Source: Desulfosarcina alkanivorans (GTDB taxonomy: Bacteria > Desulfobacterota > Desulfobacteria > Desulfobacterales > Desulfosarcinaceae). Taken from it: a stretch of DNA of 64,000 nucleotides. Below, piece by piece: positions 52,448-60,674 of the stretch (position 1 is its first letter; the number at the start of each line of letters is the position of its first letter). The notes below the pieces were generated by a model. The model searched no databases, had not been told where the DNA came from, and worked only from the letters and a program-made list of their open reading frames with translations. The stretch lies in the NCBI RefSeq assembly GCF_009688945.1, contig NZ_AP021874.1, positions 1,674,001 to 1,738,000 on the forward strand, written 5' to 3'. The translations under genes were made by a program, and so were the position numbers.

Positions 52448-52615
52448 TCACGCATCCACGGCTACCAGGGATACCCCCAATTGGGTTTCGACCTCTTTGA
52501 TTCGCTGCAACTGGTTTTCACTGAGGTCGGAGGGTTTCAGGCTGTGGCACTGGAATGCCAGAAGGGTTTTCCCCAGATCTATCTCCAGGGCGTTGATGGT
52601 GGCGATACGACCCAA
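52448..52615 (-). CDS. possible small protein (TTG start) or remnant
   Basis: A 55-codon minus-strand frame reads as ordinary protein sequence: RIATINALEIDLGKTLLAFQ, then LSENQLQRIKEVETQLGVSL, ending VAVDA. There is no ATG. A TTG at 52615 lies 12 bases after AGGAAG. The amphipathic helix and strand pattern look biological. It may be a true short gene or the tail of a truncated one. Confidence 0.4.
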   Translation of the reverse strand: MGRIATINALEIDLGKTLLAFQCHSLKPSDLSENQLQRIKEVETQLGVSLVAVDA

Positions 52616-52626
52616 TTCTGATTAAC

Positions 52627-52640
52627 GCTTCCTAGGAAGC
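52627..52640. promoter_or_regulatory. perfect 14-bp palindrome GCTTCCTAGGAAGC
   Basis: A fully symmetric sequence lying just upstream of, and overlapping the ribosome-site region of, the small minus-strand frame. An operator is possible. The further bases to 53273 contain no gene I can support, only a stop-bounded fragment around 53130-53215 (FANARDHSAHLRDGNGSS) that reads like the end of a lost gene. Confidence 0.35.
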
Positions 52641-53273
52641 TATTTACAAAGCGGTCGGCAAGGTGACGTTTTACGGGCTTTTCAAAGCTGATTAAACCGG
52701 GAACGGATTTATCTTTTTTATATCAAACGCGGCGGGTCGGGCAATGATTAATAGCTGCCGGCCGGGCATCCGTCGAACCGTCAGAGAATTTTGTCCTAAT
52801 CTCAGCTGATAAAATGGTCTGGTCAGACTGTATACTGACCGGAGAATTCTATCCTGCATCAGCCTTTTCAATGGATTTATTCTAAGTCTGCCTACCATAA
52901 AGATTCATGAGGAATACTGAAAACAGTATTGAGTTGAAATCCGTGAACTCAGCAAGGACGCTATTGGCAATATTCTTTCAGACAGTTACGCAAGATCCTA
53001 TACGTAAAACCAAAATCCCCATATAAGCTTCTAATTTGCCTGGTCGTTTTTTGCTTTCCTGCCAAAATATATCCCTACCCTTTTCATCCGGTTCCTAAAA
53101 TTGCACGGGGTGAATCCCGGACGAACTGTGGTTTGCCAATGCCCGCGACCATTCAGCTCATTTACGCGACGGCAACGGATCCAGCCTTATCGACGTGTTC
53201 GCCGGTATATGACCCCTTGTCGGCCTGAAGCATGTTGACAGGCTCCAAAAAAATAGCCGCTTCAAATTTGGGG

Positions 53274-53315
53274 TTGACAAATGACCATGCGAACATCAAT
53301 ATGACTTATAGTCAT
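53274..53315 (+). promoter_or_regulatory. promoter and inverted-repeat operator of the tetR gene
   Basis: TTGACA (53274-53279) with CAATAT (53297-53302) at a 17-base spacing. Overlapping the -10 box is the inverted repeat ATGACT-TAT-AGTCAT (53301-53315). TGACT/AGTCA half-sites are common in TetR operators, so auto-repression is likely. Confidence 0.6.
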
Positions 53316-53358
53316 TTCATAGAATATAGGTCATCCGCCTGTATATGGGGTTGTAAAA

Positions 53359-53979
53359 ATGAAAAACAGCAAAATGGAACGAAAGAAACGAATGGAAGCG
53401 TTTATTCGCAATGATATCCTCGAAAGCGCCATTGCCCTTTTAATGGAACAGGGCATTGAAAAATTCACAATGGACCGGGTTTCAAAAAGTGCCGGTATCG
53501 CCAAAGGTACTGTGTATCTTTACTATACGAATAAACAGGCGCTGCTGGATGCAGTGCTTGATTACGCCTACCTGCCGTTGCAGGAGCAGCTAAAGAAGAT
53601 CATCCCGGCAGGAGGTGAACCATTACGGAAACTGGAGCAATGCATCCATGTCTGCCTTGCGCATACCGAAGAAAACAAGTTCCTTCTCAGGCAGTTGAGA
53701 ACCGTACTTTTTGCCACCATGGACCTGCGCATCAGCGATAAAAAGTCTTGGTACTGGACCATTGCCGGCATGCTCGGGAAGGTGCTGGAGGAGGCGTCCG
53801 CATCCGGAATGATTCGCCCCGTGAACTATATAAAAGTGTCTGCATTGTTCATCGATTCCATTAATTCCCTGATGGCCCACAGGATTCTTTCTGAGGTGGA
53901 AGAAACCATTGAACAAGATGTTGATGAGTTGATGGACCTATATCTCAACGGGTTAAAGCCTAAAAAAATGCCTGGCTAA
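53359..53979 (+). CDS. TetR/AcrR-family transcriptional regulator
   Basis: 206 residues. N-terminal TetR helix-turn-helix: NDILESAIALLMEQGIEKFT, then MDRVSKSAGIAKGTVYLYYT and NKQALLDAVLDYAY. The C-terminal helical domain is variable and gives no ligand clue. It is 12 bases upstream of the N-acetyltransferase gene, which it probably regulates together with itself through the operator at 53301-53315. Base composition is clearly more AT-rich than in the flanking 50 kb, suggesting acquisition. Confidence 0.9.
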   Translation: MKNSKMERKKRMEAFIRNDILESAIALLMEQGIEKFTMDRVSKSAGIAKGTVYLYYTNKQALLDAVLDYAYLPLQEQLKKIIPAGGEPLRKLEQCIHVCLAHTEENKFLLRQLRTVLFATMDLRISDKKSWYWTIAGMLGKVLEEASASGMIRPVNYIKVSALFIDSINSLMAHRILSEVEETIEQDVDELMDLYLNGLKPKKMPG

Positions 53980-53991
53980 AGAGATGTAAAT

Positions 53992-54798
53992 ATGGATTCC
54001 CAGGAATTCGATGTAGAGGCGTACCTGCAGCGCATCCGTTTCAGCGGTTCGACCGATGTGTCCTTGGATACATTGGCCCGGCTGCACAGTGCCCATTTCC
54101 ACACCATCCCCTTTGAAAATTTTGATATTCTCTTAGCAAGGGGCATCGATCTGGACCCACAGGCCGTTTTCAACAAACTGGTCCGTAAGAAAAGAGGTGG
54201 ATACTGTTTTGAATTGAACGGTTTGTTTTTACAGGCCCTTCTGGCTTTGGGGTTCAAAGCACGGGCCCTTCTGGCACGCGTTCATTTGACAGGAACACCA
54301 TCGGGTCGTGGCCACCAACTGGAGCTGGTTTCCATCGACGACAGGGATTGGCTGGTAGATGTCGGGTTCGGCATGAATTCTCCCCGTGGACCGATTCCCT
54401 TAGAATGGGGCTGGTCGGCCACAATGGGAGGACGGACCATACGGCTGACGGACGGAGGACATTTTGGCACCATGCTCCAGACCCTTGAAAAAGGTGAATG
54501 GAAAGACCTCTACAGTTTTGATTTAGGGTATGTGTTTCCTGCGGATATTGCCTATGGAAACCATTATACGTCCACCCATCCGGATACATTTTTTACATAT
54601 TCCCGTGTTGCCGGGCTTCCTTGTCCCGAAGGAGGCATCACATTGCTGGATCAGACATTGAAAATCACCACCAAAGGCAGGGAAGAGGTGCAAACGTTGC
54701 CGGACAGCCCGGCCTACCTGGATGCATTAAAGAAACATTTTAGCATAGAAATAGATGCATCCTACGATGATCTGAAACCGCTGATCCCAAAGGATTGA
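53992..54798 (+). CDS. nat: arylamine N-acetyltransferase
   Basis: 268 residues, the normal NAT length. The catalytic triad is visible: Cys in RKKRGGYCFELNGLF, His in SGRGHQLELV and Asp in WLVDVGFGMNSP. It transfers an acetyl group from acetyl-CoA to arylamines or hydrazines by a ping-pong mechanism via the Cys. N-terminal FENFDILLARGIDLDPQAVF is typical. It shares an operon with the upstream TetR gene, which fits a xenobiotic response. Confidence 0.92.
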   Translation: MDSQEFDVEAYLQRIRFSGSTDVSLDTLARLHSAHFHTIPFENFDILLARGIDLDPQAVFNKLVRKKRGGYCFELNGLFLQALLALGFKARALLARVHLTGTPSGRGHQLELVSIDDRDWLVDVGFGMNSPRGPIPLEWGWSATMGGRTIRLTDGGHFGTMLQTLEKGEWKDLYSFDLGYVFPADIAYGNHYTSTHPDTFFTYSRVAGLPCPEGGITLLDQTLKITTKGREEVQTLPDSPAYLDALKKHFSIEIDASYDDLKPLIPKD

Positions 54799-54813
54799 TG
54801 CAAACCGACAGAA

Positions 54814-55192
54814 ATGCGAAAGGCACCGGTATTGAAAGGGGTTGCGCATATAATGAGCGTTTATCACCAGGGAAATATGGACGCATTTAATGAGGTGATT
54901 GCCGAAGACGGTGTCATACATATCAACGAAAAGACCGCCGAATCATTGGAAACGGCCAAGCGGTATGTACCGGGACATTCAGGCCACCATCGATGACATC
55001 ATTGCCGAAGACGATCTGGTGGCGTTGCGGACAACGATTAAGGAGATTTTCAGGCGCAACGGCAATGAAATGACATTGCCAGGTATTACCATTTGCCGGT
55101 TTAAGGACGGAAGGATGATCGAAATCAGGCGAGCGTTCGATAATGCAAATATCTTCAGACAGCCAGCAATTAAGCCACCCGCAACGAATTAG
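54814..55192 (+). pseudogene. SnoaL-like/ester-cyclase gene broken by one base
   Basis: Two frames join into one ~125-residue NTF2-fold protein: LKGVAHIMSVYHQGNMDAFN to ETAKR in the first, then MYRDIQATIDDIIAEDDLVA and MTLPGITICRFKDGRMIEIR in the second. Removing the single T after AAGCGG (about 54964) restores AAG CGG ATG TAC CGG. It is a recent single-base insertion, a sequencing error, or, less likely, programmed frameshifting. It lies 15 bases after nat. Confidence 0.75.
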
Positions 55193-55422
55193 TGCGGGGA
55201 TACAACGGATTGTCTTAATATTTTTTGGGTCCTGACAACCTGGCTCTGAGAGATAGGGCAAAGAAGTGAAACCAGGCCATGGATAGGACTCGGGGAACTC
55301 AGGATTCTGAGGCTGAAAAGATCATTGTAAACGCGGAAGCGACGAAGATGGTTCCCCAGCTGAAGGCCGAGGATTAAGCATGAGCACTGGTGAAACATGC
55401 AAGATCGTTAAGAGGTTGATTT
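55193..55422. other. AT-rich spacer of 230 bases without a gene
   Basis: No ORF, terminator or promoter could be supported. Its purine-rich middle (GAAGCGACGAAGATGG) reminded me of group II intron leaders but the resemblance is too weak to call. Confidence 0.4.
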
Positions 55423-55773
55423 ATGGCATTCAGGCAAATGATAGCACCCTGCGGGGTGGATTGTGCCAGTTGCGTCCATTATCTGGCGAACGAAAATCCA
55501 GCAGCGCTTGTACAGGTAGAAAAGTGGTCTGCACTTCTCAATATTCCCATTGAGATCATCACGTGTAAAGGCTGCTGGACTCATACAGGGCAAATACCGC
55601 TTCAAAAGCATTTGTTTGGAGACAATCATCGCTGCTCTATATATGGCTGCGCACAAGAAAAGAAAACCAAATATTGCGGACTCTGCGAACAATTCCCCTG
55701 CGACAAGCGTCATCCGTACTTAGAAAAAAACGAACTGCTGAACAAGAACGCCAGGGCTCTTCTCTGCCCTTGA
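55423..55773 (+). CDS. DUF3795 cysteine-rich protein
   Basis: 116 residues with ten cysteines, starting IAPCGVDCASCVHYLANENP, the DUF3795 hallmark, then CKGCW, CSIYGCAQE and YCGLCEQFPC. The spacing suggests metal (zinc or iron-sulfur) binding; function is not established. GAGG precedes the ATG. Composition is AT-rich like its neighbours. Confidence 0.85.
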   Translation: MAFRQMIAPCGVDCASCVHYLANENPAALVQVEKWSALLNIPIEIITCKGCWTHTGQIPLQKHLFGDNHRCSIYGCAQEKKTKYCGLCEQFPCDKRHPYLEKNELLNKNARALLCP

Positions 55774-55901
55774 TGGAACAGGAAGCCATAACGTTTGCGG
55801 CAATGGTGTTCTGCATGGCCGATACAGTTATCTGATTTCATTTATCCGTATTATTTAATATGGTTTTCCAAGCATGTGCGTGCTTTTTAGAGGAGGTGAT
55901 T

Positions 55902-56717
55902 ATGGAATGCGCAATTGTTAAGAATTTACAACCAGAGTTTGAACCGGTGTCAGTCGTCTGGAGCAATACAATTCCTGATGATGCACTTCAGTTCAAGAAA
56001 GGCAAGTTCGGATGCATTCTTTATCTCTTTGCGGAAGCCGCCCTGCGCGGAAAGGTGGCCGGTGGCAATAGAGATACGATTTCATGTAAGGGCGGTCGCG
56101 CCGCTTTGGGATTCGGTATCGACTTTGATACCTCGGGTGAACGACTTGATCGCTATGCTGCTGTATTCAGCAAAGGACTCAAATCCGCTGGCAATCAAAG
56201 GGCGTATCAAGCAAGGATGGAAGCTGCCCCAAAAAACTGGAGGGATTTGTTTAAATATGGCGAGCGGAGACACTGCAATGCTGAACTGGCCAGGGATTGG
56301 ATACTTCATGGCTTACCCCGCTATGATATTCCTTACGAGTATGTTCTATTCAAGCCTCTGAGCCGCACCGATTCTGACGAAAACATCCGCGCCGTCATTT
56401 TCTCGGTGAGTCCGATTGAGCTTGCTGGTTTGGTCACGCTTGCAGGGTCAGTTTTACCAGGGACCGATCCTGTTCAAGTCCCCCAAGGTGCAGACTGCAA
56501 TAGCATCACAGCTTTCGCCTATGCACAGGCGAAACGGGATGCTCCCAGGGCTGTTATGGGCATGTTGGGCGTGGACGGCAGGGAGGTCATGCAAAAACGG
56601 TTTCGCGATGACACCCTGACCCTTGCTTTACCGATACCGCTTTTCCAGCGCATGGAGACGGAGGCTGACGACTGCGTATTCCAAATCCCGTCATGGAAAA
56701 GATTGGTTGAGCATTGA
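55902..56717 (+). CDS. DUF169 family protein
   Basis: About 271 residues. It matches the DUF169 family, found widely in anaerobes: LQPEFEPVSVVWSNTIPDDA near the N-terminus, then CKGGRAALGFG and YVLFKPLSR, with VDGREVMQKRFRDDTLTLAL towards the end. The conserved cysteines in FGCILYLF and ISCKGG are present. Function unknown. An excellent AGGAGGTGATT precedes the ATG at 55902. An earlier ATG at 55860 lies before this site and is not used here. Confidence 0.82.
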   Translation: MECAIVKNLQPEFEPVSVVWSNTIPDDALQFKKGKFGCILYLFAEAALRGKVAGGNRDTISCKGGRAALGFGIDFDTSGERLDRYAAVFSKGLKSAGNQRAYQARMEAAPKNWRDLFKYGERRHCNAELARDWILHGLPRYDIPYEYVLFKPLSRTDSDENIRAVIFSVSPIELAGLVTLAGSVLPGTDPVQVPQGADCNSITAFAYAQAKRDAPRAVMGMLGVDGREVMQKRFRDDTLTLALPIPLFQRMETEADDCVFQIPSWKRLVEH

Positions 56718-56798
56718 GATCGATTTGGAGCCGAACGCCAACAATCTGCTTGTAGGGATGCGCAAACCAATCCACCTTACTACATAAATGTTTGAAAT

Positions 56799-57551
56799 AT
56801 GAGGTTGATTTTGGCATATCCCGGGTTTTCTTCACGCTGTCTTTTGATTTATGTGCTCTCCGTTATTTTTATGACAGCGCTTCTCGGAGGGTGCTCACCT
56901 GAATCAAAGGAATCGAAATACGAGATCTTTCCGCCTGCAGGAGGTAAAGGCGCCATTGTTGTTGTCGCCTCTGGCTATACAGGTCCTGGCCTATACCGTG
57001 ACTTCAGTTCAAAACTCGCGGAGCTTGGCTACTACGCGGTGCTAATGGATGGGAAGGATTTATTCGACCCTGGCAGTGTAGGTCGCATTGTACCTGCCAC
57101 GCAAAACTTGCAGACCGTTATCGCTGCATCGAAATCTTCGCCACAAGCCATTCCCGGGAAAGTGTCCCTGGTCGGTTTTTCAGTCGGTGGCGCGGGAGTG
57201 CTGTCTTACGGTACGAAGTTGAAGGATCAGGTGTCTGCAGTGGTGGCCTATTATCCAGCGATTACGACGATGGGACGGAACATGAAGACCTTCGCGGCGG
57301 GACTTCAGACGCCTGTCCTTTTGTTCGCCGGTGTGAAAGACCGATACCATAACTGCTGTTTGATCGAAACCATGCGGGAACTGGCCAGGGCTCCGAAATC
57401 AGTGCCATTCGAGTTGGTTGAGTACCCAAAAGCCAACCACTGTTTCAATATCCAATCCCTGCCTTTCGCTTACCGTCCCGAAGACGCAGCCGATTCATGG
57501 GCAAGAACGGTAGCATTCCTGAACCGCCTTCACCCTCCAGGAGGCAAATGA
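56799..57551 (+). CDS. alpha/beta-hydrolase-fold lipoprotein
   Basis: 250 residues. The lipobox is in VIFMTALLGGCSPESKE. The fold is dienelactone-hydrolase-like: nucleophile elbow LVGFSVGGAG (Ser), an acid in AGVKDRYHNC and a histidine in YPKANHCFN. It is expected to be a periplasmic ester or amide hydrolase with unknown substrate. No strong ribosome site precedes the ATG at 56799. It ends the AT-rich accessory block, about 140 bases before a family B repeat. Confidence 0.8.
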   Translation: MRLILAYPGFSSRCLLIYVLSVIFMTALLGGCSPESKESKYEIFPPAGGKGAIVVVASGYTGPGLYRDFSSKLAELGYYAVLMDGKDLFDPGSVGRIVPATQNLQTVIAASKSSPQAIPGKVSLVGFSVGGAGVLSYGTKLKDQVSAVVAYYPAITTMGRNMKTFAAGLQTPVLLFAGVKDRYHNCCLIETMRELARAPKSVPFELVEYPKANHCFNIQSLPFAYRPEDAADSWARTVAFLNRLHPPGGK

Positions 57552-57691
57552 AAAACGCAAGTGCTCATATCCAGGTGCTAAATTCAAATTCTTTTTGATC
57601 CCTTATACTTAAATTCGATGACAAGGTGTCCCAACAAAATCAACAGTTCAAAGATGGCAGGTTACATCAAGTACAACTATCTATTTTTAGT

Positions 57692-57834
57692 TGAGTGCCC
57701 ATCCATAAATGGCCAATTTGTCCGATATCTGCGTTGCGCTCAAAATTTTATCCTCGGAATATCAGCCATATGCCTGTGGGACATCCCGTGATCCATATGG
57801 GGCGGTAAAATTTTTCGCGCGCCTTGATCTCGAC
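57692..57834 (-). repeat. full-length copy 3 of dispersed repeat family B
   Basis: 143 bp. On the minus strand it begins GTCGAGATCAAGGCGCGCG and ends CATTTATGGATGGGCACTC. Its extra middle holds a hairpin with CCATATG / CATATGG arms. It cuts off the reading frame of the receptor remnant at 57835, so it marks the breakpoint. Confidence 0.75.
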
Positions 57835-58525
57835 CCAATTTTCCTATTTCTGGATGAACACTGATCGCTTCGACACCATGCCGCCAGGAGCGGTCGGCAT
57901 TGATCGGCCGATAGACCAGATCGTCGCCCCTGCCATAGACGATGGGGTCGCGCGTGTCGGTGCGAAAAAGGGAGAACTGGATCAGGTGCGAGGCGTCCCG
58001 TCGATATTCGACAACGGCATCGTATGACCAGATCCGCTCCTCGTCGAGATCCGGGTTGCCCCGCACCTGGTCGATGCTGCCGTGGCTGGGCTGATAAAGC
58101 TGACCGAAAGTGGGAATTTTCACCGTATCGCCGGCATTGGGTTAGAGCAGCCAGTGCCTGTTCATTGCATGGCTCAGCCCTCCGGAAAAACCGGGATGGA
58201 AATCGAAATCGCTGGTGTGATCGCCCCGGCCCCCCAGCGTCGTGGTGAAGGTCTTCCAATGGTGTTCCGCCTGAGCGCCGAACCCGGCTGTCACGCGATG
58301 ATGATCGCCCGAAAGGGTGTGATCCACATCGTCGCGCTCCAGATTGCCGGTGAGCCGCAAAGCCCGGCGGTCGGCCGTCACCACGATTGTCTCCAGCACC
58401 ATGGGGACGGGCGGCTGGCCGTGGTTTGGCTGACCGCAGGCAACGGCCGGCCACATGAACAGGAGGATTAAACCCGCCCGCCGATAAGAGCTGATGTGCA
58501 GGGTAATGGGCGGGGCATTCGCCAT
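57835..58525 (-). pseudogene. truncated TonB-dependent receptor remnant
   Basis: On the minus strand the frame starts with a hydrophobic N-terminus and a TonB-box-like PMVLETIVVTADRRALRLTG. It jumps straight to barrel sequence (HHWKTFTTTLGGRGDHTSDF), without the plug domain. A TAA at 58142-58144 interrupts it. The same frame then continues with TVKIPTFGQLYQPSHGS and FSLFRTDTRDPIVYGRGDDL, typical of BtuB-like barrels. It is cut by the repeat at 57834. At ~230 codons instead of ~620 it cannot be functional. It is the third gene of the minus-strand B12 operon. Confidence 0.8.
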
Positions 58526-58541
58526 CCAACGGAAAAGGTTC

Positions 58542-60560
58542 TCATTGACCGGCCGTTGTGGCGTTCAGCCGGACGGTTGCACCGTTGAGCAGGGCGTCAA
58601 AGGCCATTTTCAATGCCGGCGTCAACGGCCGGGAATAGCTGAAGGCCTGTCTGTTCAGTATCGGCCCACCGGCAATCGTCTCGGCGGTCTGATCGCACCA
58701 GGCCGCGAAGCCGGAAATATCTTCGACCAGGCCGCGTTCATAATCGTCGCTGATGGCCATGGCCGTTTCGATGAACCCGGCAATCGCCGGATCCATGAAC
58801 AGCCGCTCCACTTCGGCGGTGAGCCGGCTTCCGGAAAAACCGCAGGAACAGTCGTCCACCAGGCCGAAAAGACCGATGTTACGGTCCTTGAGGCGCTCCA
58901 CGAGGTGGCGCCGGGAGGTGATGCCGTTCTGTTTGAATATGGCCTCCTGAACGCCCGCATACACGGCCTTGGCAATCAGTTCGCCCATCCTGGAATGGCC
59001 GCCGGCCTTGTCGATGCGCGGCCCGGCCCCCTGCACCACGATGATGTTGTCGGTGCCGGTTCCCGTGGCCGGGTTGTCCATGGGGGTGTAGCTGGAACGG
59101 ATGTCCAGGTCCTGGAGGGCCGCGGTTTTGGCCTCGGTGGCCGAGATGATGGCCCGGTTCATGGCCCGGGGGGTGAGCTGCATGTTGGCCAGGACGATCA
59201 TGTTGATGGTTCCCGGCTCATAATACATGCCGATGTCCTCGGCCATGCGCACGGCGTTGGAGCGCACCCCTGCCGTGACCAGGGCGTAGACGGACATCTG
59301 TTTGAACTTCCGCCGCTGGATGGACAGGTTGTCCATGTCCGCACCGGTGAACAGCAGGCTGGTGTCCTCGCGCGCCCTGCCGATGGAACGCATCAGCTGG
59401 CGCCGGGAGGTTTCCAGGCCGATGCGGTGGTAGAGGCCCCACACCTGGGGCGGCGAATAGCTGTTGCCCACATGCTCGATGCCCTCGCGAAAGCCCTCCA
59501 GGGTGGAGGCCACGGCCATGGGCGCATTCAGGTGGACCAGCAGGGTCTTGTGGATGTAGTCGTTGACGATACTGTCCACGATCTCGGCGCCCTCCACGTA
59601 GGGAACGGCCAGGGGCAGGGGCCGGGACGCAAGATGACCGTCAGGCCGCACCGGCGGCAGGGCGGCGAATTCATCCCCGTATACCCGCGATGCCAGGCAA
59701 CTGACAAAATATCCCGTCCGGCTGGCCAGCCGGCAGGTCAGGTCGCAGGGAAAGCAGATCACCCGGCCGTTTTTGACCGCGTCCACCTCCCGCCATCCGG
59801 GCCGGTCCAGCATTTTCATGGCCGCCTTCCGGTCGTCGCCGCAGCCGTAGAGGACCTGGGGATTGAAGGCCTGCCATTCTTCCAGGCTGACGGATACGAT
59901 GCTGCCCGGCTTGCCCAGCGCCGGCGGGATCCCCCCGGCCCGCCGGATGATTTCGTTCTGGAAGCTGTCGTCACCGGGCGTCATCACCCGGTCGCGCCCC
60001 ATCAGGCGCATGACCCGTTTGCGCTGGCCGGCGGGGATGGCGGCCACTTTCCCGGCCGTGTGCGACAGGTCCGCTTTGATTTCGCCGATGAGATCTTCGG
60101 CGGCACGACCCCGGTCGAAGATCCGCCCCAGCAGCCGGATGGCCCGGTAGAGATCGTCGAAGGTCTCCAGGGGCAGGTTGACCAGGCGGGGGTGGCCTTG
60201 GCCGGCCAAGGCATCGGCCACCGGCTTGTGGATATCCTCGAGGAAAATCACATCGGGCCGCAGGGCCGCGACCTTTTCCAGCGAGGGGGCGAAGAAGCCG
60301 CCCACGACGGTTCTGGTGGCGGCCTGCGGCGGAAAGACATCGTGATAGGTGACCCCGGCCACCGCATCGCCGGCCCCGATGCGAAAGAGAATTTCGGTCA
60401 CCGAGGGCACCAGGGAAACCACCGTTGCCGGCGGGGTTTCAAATGGGTGGATGCGTCCGGCCGCGTCCTTGAATTCAGTCGGACCTCCGGCGGGCACCGC
60501 CCCGGGAAAAAGAAAAAGCCAGAGAAACAGTCCAGTTAAAAACAATCGACAGGCTCGCAT
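58542..60560 (-). CDS. BtuF-like binding protein fused to CbiZ adenosylcobinamide amidohydrolase
   Basis: 672 residues. A signal peptide (LFLTGLFLWLFLFPGAVPAG) leads to a BtuF/FecB-type binding domain (residues ~30-310; VVSLVPSVTEILFRIGAGDA). From ~330 the sequence is CbiZ: ALVTAGVRSNAVRMAEDIGM, EPGTINMIVLANMQLTPRAM, NRAIISATEAKTAALQDLDI and GGHSRMGELIAKAVYAGVQE. CbiZ cleaves the aminopropanol side chain of adenosylcobinamide-type corrinoids so that they can be rebuilt. If the signal acts, the CbiZ part would be periplasmic, unlike ordinary cytoplasmic CbiZ. GGAG precedes the ATG. It follows btuB by ~115 bases. Confidence 0.92.
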   Translation of the reverse strand: MRACRLFLTGLFLWLFLFPGAVPAGGPTEFKDAAGRIHPFETPPATVVSLVPSVTEILFRIGAGDAVAGVTYHDVFPPQAATRTVVGGFFAPSLEKVAALRPDVIFLEDIHKPVADALAGQGHPRLVNLPLETFDDLYRAIRLLGRIFDRGRAAEDLIGEIKADLSHTAGKVAAIPAGQRKRVMRLMGRDRVMTPGDDSFQNEIIRRAGGIPPALGKPGSIVSVSLEEWQAFNPQVLYGCGDDRKAAMKMLDRPGWREVDAVKNGRVICFPCDLTCRLASRTGYFVSCLASRVYGDEFAALPPVRPDGHLASRPLPLAVPYVEGAEIVDSIVNDYIHKTLLVHLNAPMAVASTLEGFREGIEHVGNSYSPPQVWGLYHRIGLETSRRQLMRSIGRAREDTSLLFTGADMDNLSIQRRKFKQMSVYALVTAGVRSNAVRMAEDIGMYYEPGTINMIVLANMQLTPRAMNRAIISATEAKTAALQDLDIRSSYTPMDNPATGTGTDNIIVVQGAGPRIDKAGGHSRMGELIAKAVYAGVQEAIFKQNGITSRRHLVERLKDRNIGLFGLVDDCSCGFSGSRLTAEVERLFMDPAIAGFIETAMAISDDYERGLVEDISGFAAWCDQTAETIAGGPILNRQAFSYSRPLTPALKMAFDALLNGATVRLNATTAGQ

Positions 60561-60595
60561 ATCACTCCAGAAATATTATCCGTTGGGAAAGAAGT

Positions 60596-60624
60596 CTTGC
60601 GGACACCCGGAAGGTGCCCGCAAG
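60596..60624 (-). terminator. strong hairpin between btuB and btuF-cbiZ
   Basis: On the minus strand CTTGCGGGCACC pairs with GGTGTCCGCAAG (one mismatch), with a 5-base loop, followed by ACTTCTTTCCC. The tract is pyrimidine-rich but not a clean U run. It may end some transcripts or protect the btuB message from 3' decay. Confidence 0.5.
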
Positions 60625-60674
60625 TCAAAGGGCTGCAGAATGGGCCGGTGTCCATCCAGAAATATGGATGGGCA

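Noticed and set aside
55193..55422. Possible group II intron fragment
   Set aside because: The purine-rich middle has a faint resemblance, but no 5' GUGYG, domain V or reverse transcriptase sequence could be found.
58494..60539. A 681-codon plus-strand frame
   Set aside because: It is antisense to the BtuF-CbiZ fusion, which has clear catalytic motifs. The plus-strand translation has no domain.
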